A stretch of 9,219 nucleotides of DNA from positions 1-9,219 of the forward strand of contig QHYO01000336.1 in the NCBI GenBank assembly GCA_003224135.1, read 5' to 3'. Numbering within the stretch: position 1 is the stretch's first letter; each line of letters opens with the position of its first letter. Positions 6,316 through 9,219 of the stretch are shown one piece after another. The notes beneath the pieces are model-generated. The model searched no databases. It was not told the origin of the DNA and was given only the letters and a program-made list of their open reading frames with translations. Source of the stretch: Acidobacteriota bacterium. GTDB taxonomy: Bacteria > Acidobacteriota > Terriglobia > Acidiferrales > UBA7541. Position numbers and translations under genes: made by a program.

Positions 6316-6741
6316 ATGCAGCGCAAAGCATCGGCGGTTTGGCAAGGCGACTTGAAGGCCGGCAAGGGCGCAATTTCCACAGACAGCGGCGTCCTCAAGC
6401 AGACGCCCTATTCTTTCCACGCACGTTTTGAAAACGGCATTGGCATGAACCCTGAAGAACTTCTCGCCGCGGCGCACGCGGGCTGCTTCACGATGGCGCT
6501 TTCCGCGCAACTCGGCGGCGCAGGAATCACGGCCCAAAAACTCGAAACGACGGCCACCATCACGCTTGATAAGGTCGGCGACGGTTTTTCCATCACGAAG
6601 AGCCATCTCGATCTCGTCGCCACCATTCCCGGCGCGGACAAGGCGAAATTCGACGCGGCCGTCAAAGCCGCGGAAACCGGCTGCCCTGTCTCGAAATTGT
6701 TTAAAGCGGAAATCACCGTGAGCGCCAAACTCAACAGCTGA
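6316..6741 (+). CDS. osmC: OsmC family peroxiredoxin (organic hydroperoxide reductase)
   Basis: OsmC enzymes reduce organic hydroperoxides (and peroxide) in the cytoplasm using two redox cysteines. They are homodimers with swapped strands and are often induced by osmotic or stationary-phase stress. The 141-residue product is almost the length of E. coli OsmC (about 143). The peroxidatic Cys57 is in NPEELLAAAHAGCFTMAL and the resolving Cys123 is in ETGCPVSKLF. Arg37 in the FHARFEN segment is at the place of the conserved active-site Arg, and Glu47/Glu48 are also conserved in type. The short, OsmC-like N-terminus (RKASAVWQGDLKAGKG) favours OsmC over Ohr. ATG 6316 is fixed by GGAGGA at 6303-6308. 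The gene is divergent from the DUF2071 gene and 43 bp upstream of the channel gene, so the two + strand genes may be cotranscribed, though the channel may have its own promoter. Confidence 0.93.
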   Translation: MQRKASAVWQGDLKAGKGAISTDSGVLKQTPYSFHARFENGIGMNPEELLAAAHAGCFTMALSAQLGGAGITAQKLETTATITLDKVGDGFSITKSHLDLVATIPGADKAKFDAAVKAAETGCPVSKLFKAEITVSAKLNS

Positions 6742-6771
6742 CCGCCGCAACACAATCGTTGGTTAAACAGG

Positions 6772-6777
6772 TACAAT
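6772..6777 (+). promoter_or_regulatory. Candidate -10 box directly before the channel gene
   Basis: TACAAT at 6772-6777 matches five of six -10 bases and ends seven bases before ATG 6785. That spacing would place the transcription start on or next to the A of the start codon, giving a leaderless mRNA. There is no good -35, and no Shine-Dalgarno at a normal distance. It could also be chance. Confidence 0.35.
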
Positions 6778-6784
6778 TCCGCAC

Positions 6785-7930
6785 ATGCTCACGTCTCCTG
6801 CCGCGTTTCTGACCGGCGTCGCCATCCTGATCATTGTCGTTTGGGACGCCTTTGAGGTGATCATTCTCCCGCGTCGCGTGACCCGGCGGTTCCGCCTTTC
6901 CCGCCTCTTCTACAAGAATCTCTGGAGCGTCTGGAAATTCACTGTCGGACTGTCCCGCGTCAAAAAAGTCCGTGAGTCCGCCTTTGGCATTTTTGGTCCG
7001 ATCTCTCTTCTGATCCTCGTTGCAGTCTGGGCCGTTGGACTGGTCCTGAGCTTCGCCCTGATGCAGTACGGCTCCGGCTCCGCCGTCAACGTCACCGGTA
7101 CCAACCGTGGCTTCTGGACTGACGCCTATCTCAGCGGCACCACCTTCTTCACGCTAGGCCTCGGCGATGTAGTGCCGCGCTCCGGCATGGCTCGAGCTCT
7201 CGTCGTCACCGAAGCCGGCCTCGGCTTCGGTTTTCTCGCTGGCGTCATCGGCTACCTGCCGTTCATCTACGGCTCGTTCTCCAAACGCGAAGTAAATATT
7301 TCCCTGCTCGATTCGCGCGCCGGCACACCGCCAACAGCCGGCGAGCTGCTTCGTCGTCACAGCTATCCGCAAGGGCAAAACGCGCTTCGCGAACTGCTGA
7401 AGGAATGGGAACTCTGGTGCGCCGAACTCATGGAGAGCCATCTGTCTTATCCCGTGCTCGCGTTTTTCCGCTCGCAGCACGACAATCAATCCTGGATCGC
7501 CTCGCTTACCGCCATTCTTGACGCCTGCGCATTAATCATGGTCGGCATAGAAGGTGCCTGCGAAAGACAAGCCCAGCTCACTTTTGCCATCGCCCGTCAT
7601 GCCGTCGTAGATCTCTCGCAGGTCTTCAACACTTCGCCGAAGGAACTCCCCGCGGACCGCCTGCCGCACGCCGAACTTCAGCACATCCGTGACGTGCTCG
7701 CACAACACGGACTCAAGTTGCACGACGACGCTGCCGCCGACCAGCGCCTTGCGGACTTACGTCGCATGTATGAGCCGTACATATACGCTCTCGCAAACTA
7801 CCTCAGCCAGTCCCTGCCTCCGTGGATTCCGCCGAAAAAAGGGAAGGACAACTGGCAAACTACCGCTTGGGGCCAGGCAGCAGGCTTCGTCGAACGGCAA
7901 ACCGCCGTCACAGTCGACGATCATTTTTAG
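6785..7930 (+). CDS. Potassium-channel-like membrane protein with GLG filter and large cytosolic domain
   Basis: A 381-residue protein with hydrophobic segments at about 7-28, 70-93 and 137-160. Between the last two is a pore loop, SGTTFFTLGLGDVVP (117-131). This is the K+ channel pore architecture with an extra N-terminal helix. The filter reads T-L-G-L-G-D rather than the usual T-x-G-Y-G-D, so ion selectivity should not be assumed. After SFSKREV (165-170) come about 210 residues that look soluble and helical, with LRELLKEWELWCAELMESH and a stretch around 230-270. I recognise no RCK/TrkA-N nucleotide-binding motif and no cyclic-nucleotide-binding domain there. ATG 6785 gives a hydrophobic N-terminus directly; it is preceded by a candidate -10 box and no good ribosome site. 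The C-terminal domain may gate the pore or bind a partner. I am confident of the pore class, not of the ion. Confidence 0.82.
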   Translation: MLTSPAAFLTGVAILIIVVWDAFEVIILPRRVTRRFRLSRLFYKNLWSVWKFTVGLSRVKKVRESAFGIFGPISLLILVAVWAVGLVLSFALMQYGSGSAVNVTGTNRGFWTDAYLSGTTFFTLGLGDVVPRSGMARALVVTEAGLGFGFLAGVIGYLPFIYGSFSKREVNISLLDSRAGTPPTAGELLRRHSYPQGQNALRELLKEWELWCAELMESHLSYPVLAFFRSQHDNQSWIASLTAILDACALIMVGIEGACERQAQLTFAIARHAVVDLSQVFNTSPKELPADRLPHAELQHIRDVLAQHGLKLHDDAAADQRLADLRRMYEPYIYALANYLSQSLPPWIPPKKGKDNWQTTAWGQAAGFVERQTAVTVDDHF

Positions 7931-8005
7931 TTTCCGCCGAAATCGTTTTCGTCCCGTAGTTGAATTTCGCATTTCGTTTTCGACTCTCTCTTTCGGAGTT
8001 CCACA

Positions 8006-8971
8006 ATGAAAGCCATTCTCGTTCGTCAATTTGGCGGTCCTGAAGTTCTAAAACTCGAAGAAGTCCCCACGCCCAAGCCCGCAGCCGGACAAGTGCTCGT
8101 AAAAATTCACGCCGCTGGGGTGAACCCCGCCGACACCTACGCGCGCACAGGCAACTACGCCGTACTGCCACCGCTTCCTTATACTCCAGGCACTGATGGC
8201 GCAGGCGTTGTCGATTCCATCGGCGACGGCGTGAAAAAAGTAAACCCCGGCGATCGCGTTTACGTCGCAAAAAATCTCTCAGGCACATACGCCGAATACG
8301 CACTCGCGCTTGAATCCCAGGTGCACCGTCTGCCCGATCGCATTTCCTTCGCGCAAGGCGCCGGCGTGTTCATTCCGTATGGCACCGCATATCACGCGAT
8401 TCATCATCAGGCGAAAGCGCACGCTGCCGAAACAGTTCTGGTTCACGGGGCCAGCGGCGGCGTCGGAATTGCCTCTTTGCAATTCGCCCGCGCACTTGGC
8501 CTAACCGTCTTCGGCACCGCCGGCTCCGCAAAGGGCCTTGAACTGGCTCAGCGCGAAGGCGCGCACCAAGTCTTCGACCACTCGAAATCCGGCTACCAGG
8601 AAGAAATCACGAAAGCCGCCGGCGGACGTGGCGTGGACATCATTCTCGAAATGCTCGCAAACGTGAATCTCGGTGCCGACCTAAAACTCCTGGCGCAGAG
8701 GGGCCGGGTCGTTGTGATCGGCAGTCGTGGCGATGTCACCATCACCCCGCGCGACCTCATGGGCCGTCGCGCATCGATTCGCGCATTCACGCTTTGGGCC
8801 TTGACGGAAGCCGAATCCATTGAAGTCCACGCCGGCATTATCGCTGGCCTCGAAAATGGCACGCTCCGTCCGGTCGTGGGCTCGGAAATTCCGCTCAAAG
8901 ACGCCGCACAAGCACACATCAACGTCATGAAGCCGTCGGGCGCCTTCGGCAAAATTGTTTTGATTCCGTAA
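8006..8971 (+). CDS. qor: Zeta-crystallin-type NADPH:quinone oxidoreductase
   Basis: A zinc-free MDR enzyme of 321 residues that should reduce quinones (classically one electron at a time) or other enone-type acceptors with NADPH in the cytosol. The GroES-like half shows AAGVNPADTYARTGNY and YTPGTDGAGVV. The nucleotide-binding half has VLVHGASGGVGIASLQ, with the MDR glycine motif at 147-154, then GTAGSAKGLELAQREGAHQVF. The segment DIILEMLANVNLGADL, plus GRVVVIGSRG and PRDLMGR, strongly resembles vertebrate zeta-crystallin (CRYZ) as I recall it. The structural-zinc cysteines are absent, as expected. ATG 8006 has GGAG at 7995-7998 seven bases upstream. The gap to the channel gene is 75 bp, T-rich with several TTTCG repeats but no clear promoter or terminator. 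Any link to the menaquinone genes upstream is unproven: they are 3 kb away and in another unit. Confidence 0.94.
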   Translation: MKAILVRQFGGPEVLKLEEVPTPKPAAGQVLVKIHAAGVNPADTYARTGNYAVLPPLPYTPGTDGAGVVDSIGDGVKKVNPGDRVYVAKNLSGTYAEYALALESQVHRLPDRISFAQGAGVFIPYGTAYHAIHHQAKAHAAETVLVHGASGGVGIASLQFARALGLTVFGTAGSAKGLELAQREGAHQVFDHSKSGYQEEITKAAGGRGVDIILEMLANVNLGADLKLLAQRGRVVVIGSRGDVTITPRDLMGRRASIRAFTLWALTEAESIEVHAGIIAGLENGTLRPVVGSEIPLKDAAQAHINVMKPSGAFGKIVLIP

Positions 8972-9020
8972 TTGCTTGCGAACAACTCCGTGGCAAAGCG
9001 ATTCTCGTCTACCCTGAGAT

Positions 9021-9041
9021 GTGAAGGGCTGGCCTCTTCAC
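9021..9041. terminator. Hairpin between convergent genes, possible shared terminator
   Basis: GTGAAG (9021-9026) pairs perfectly with CTTCAC (9036-9041). GG/CC pairs extend the stem inside, with T9035 bulged and a CTGG loop. It lies 49 bp after the quinone oxidoreductase stop and abuts the 3' end of the - strand gene, one base from its stop codon, so it could serve both directions. Neither side has a T-tract, which lowers confidence. Confidence 0.42.
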
Positions 9042-9219
9042 TCAACCGACGCCAGCAAATTTCACAACCAGCCCACATACCGCCCCGCCTAAAATCAGCC
9101 AGGCGGAATTCACCCGGTAACGAAACATCAAAACCGCGCTCACCAGCGCAATCACCAGCGCCAGCGGCGTCACAACCGCCCCTCGCGCAAATTGAAACCC
9201 AACAAACGCCATCAACGCC
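9042..9219 (-). CDS. chrA: Partial chromate transporter (ChrA-like), C-terminal end
   Basis: The - strand frame entering from the right edge gives 58 codons and ends at TGA (complement of 9042-9044). It encodes two hydrophobic stretches, GAVVTPLALVIALVSAVLMF and AWLILGGAVCGLVV, joined by RYRVNS. ChrA/CHR-family transporters end this way: a helix, a short basic turn with a (V/L)NPAW-like motif, then a GG-containing helix and a very short tail. ChrA proteins export chromate in some bacteria, but many homologues have no proven substrate. Only the last two helices are visible, so another multi-helix transporter cannot be excluded. Confidence 0.65.
   Translation of the reverse strand, partial: ALMAFVGFQFARGAVVTPLALVIALVSAVLMFRYRVNSAWLILGGAVCGLVVKFAGVG

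Noticed and set aside
7931..8005. T-rich TTTCG-repeated gap as a terminator or riboswitch
   Set aside because: CGAAAT at 7938-7943 can pair with ATTTCG at 7964-7969 only across a 20-base loop, and no conserved riboswitch core is visible.
6785..8971. A combined redox-sensing channel/oxidoreductase system, with the quinone oxidoreductase acting on the channel
   Set aside because: Adjacency is the only evidence; the gap is 75 bp and the oxidoreductase looks like an ordinary zeta-crystallin homologue with its own good ribosome site.

Overview
The window (9,219 bp, GC-rich) looks like bacterial chromosomal DNA. It most likely comes from an Acidobacteriota-type genome. That assignment is an inference from the futalosine-type menaquinone genes, the GC-rich codon use and the mix of neighbours; nothing in the window proves the taxon. 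Coding density is high, with short gaps and no tRNA, rRNA, IS element, CRISPR array or phage gene. All complete genes read through without frameshifts.

Layout. Left edge (1-1186, + strand): the last 45 codons of a gene ending like SelA (L-seryl-tRNA(Sec) selenium transferase), then a zinc-type MDR alcohol dehydrogenase-like gene starting at TTG. Next is a 195-bp convergent gap with at most a doubtful small membrane ORF. larB follows on the - strand (1382-2149). Divergent from it across 100 bp is a compact + strand operon, ubiX - ubiA - mqnE (2250-5010). A stem-loop after mqnE may end this operon. Then come a four-helix DUF486 (DMT-like) membrane protein and, convergent to it with a 9-bp gap, a DUF2071/YqjF-family gene on the - strand. 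Divergent from that across 115 bp is osmC (thiol peroxidase), followed by a potassium-channel-like protein and a zeta-crystallin-type NADPH:quinone oxidoreductase. The right edge holds the C-terminal 58 codons of a probable ChrA chromate transporter on the - strand, with a hairpin between the two convergent 3' ends.

How the genes work together. The clearest functional unit is ubiX-ubiA-mqnE. MqnE makes aminofutalosine in the futalosine route to menaquinone. The UbiA-type enzyme prenylates the naphthoate intermediate, and UbiX makes the prenylated FMN needed by a UbiD-type decarboxylase that is not in this window. LarB, divergent from ubiX, carboxylates nicotinic acid adenine dinucleotide in synthesis of the nickel-pincer nucleotide cofactor; its partners LarC and LarE are not here. 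The right half (osmC, quinone oxidoreductase, chrA) has a loose redox/stress flavour but is not evidently one operon.

I found no convincing new multi-gene system. The points most worth a second look are the GLG selectivity filter and uncharacterised cytosolic domain of the channel, its possible leaderless start, a Glu-to-Asp change at a probable catalytic position of UbiX, the orphan larB beside ubiX, and an expanded structural-zinc loop in the MDR enzyme.
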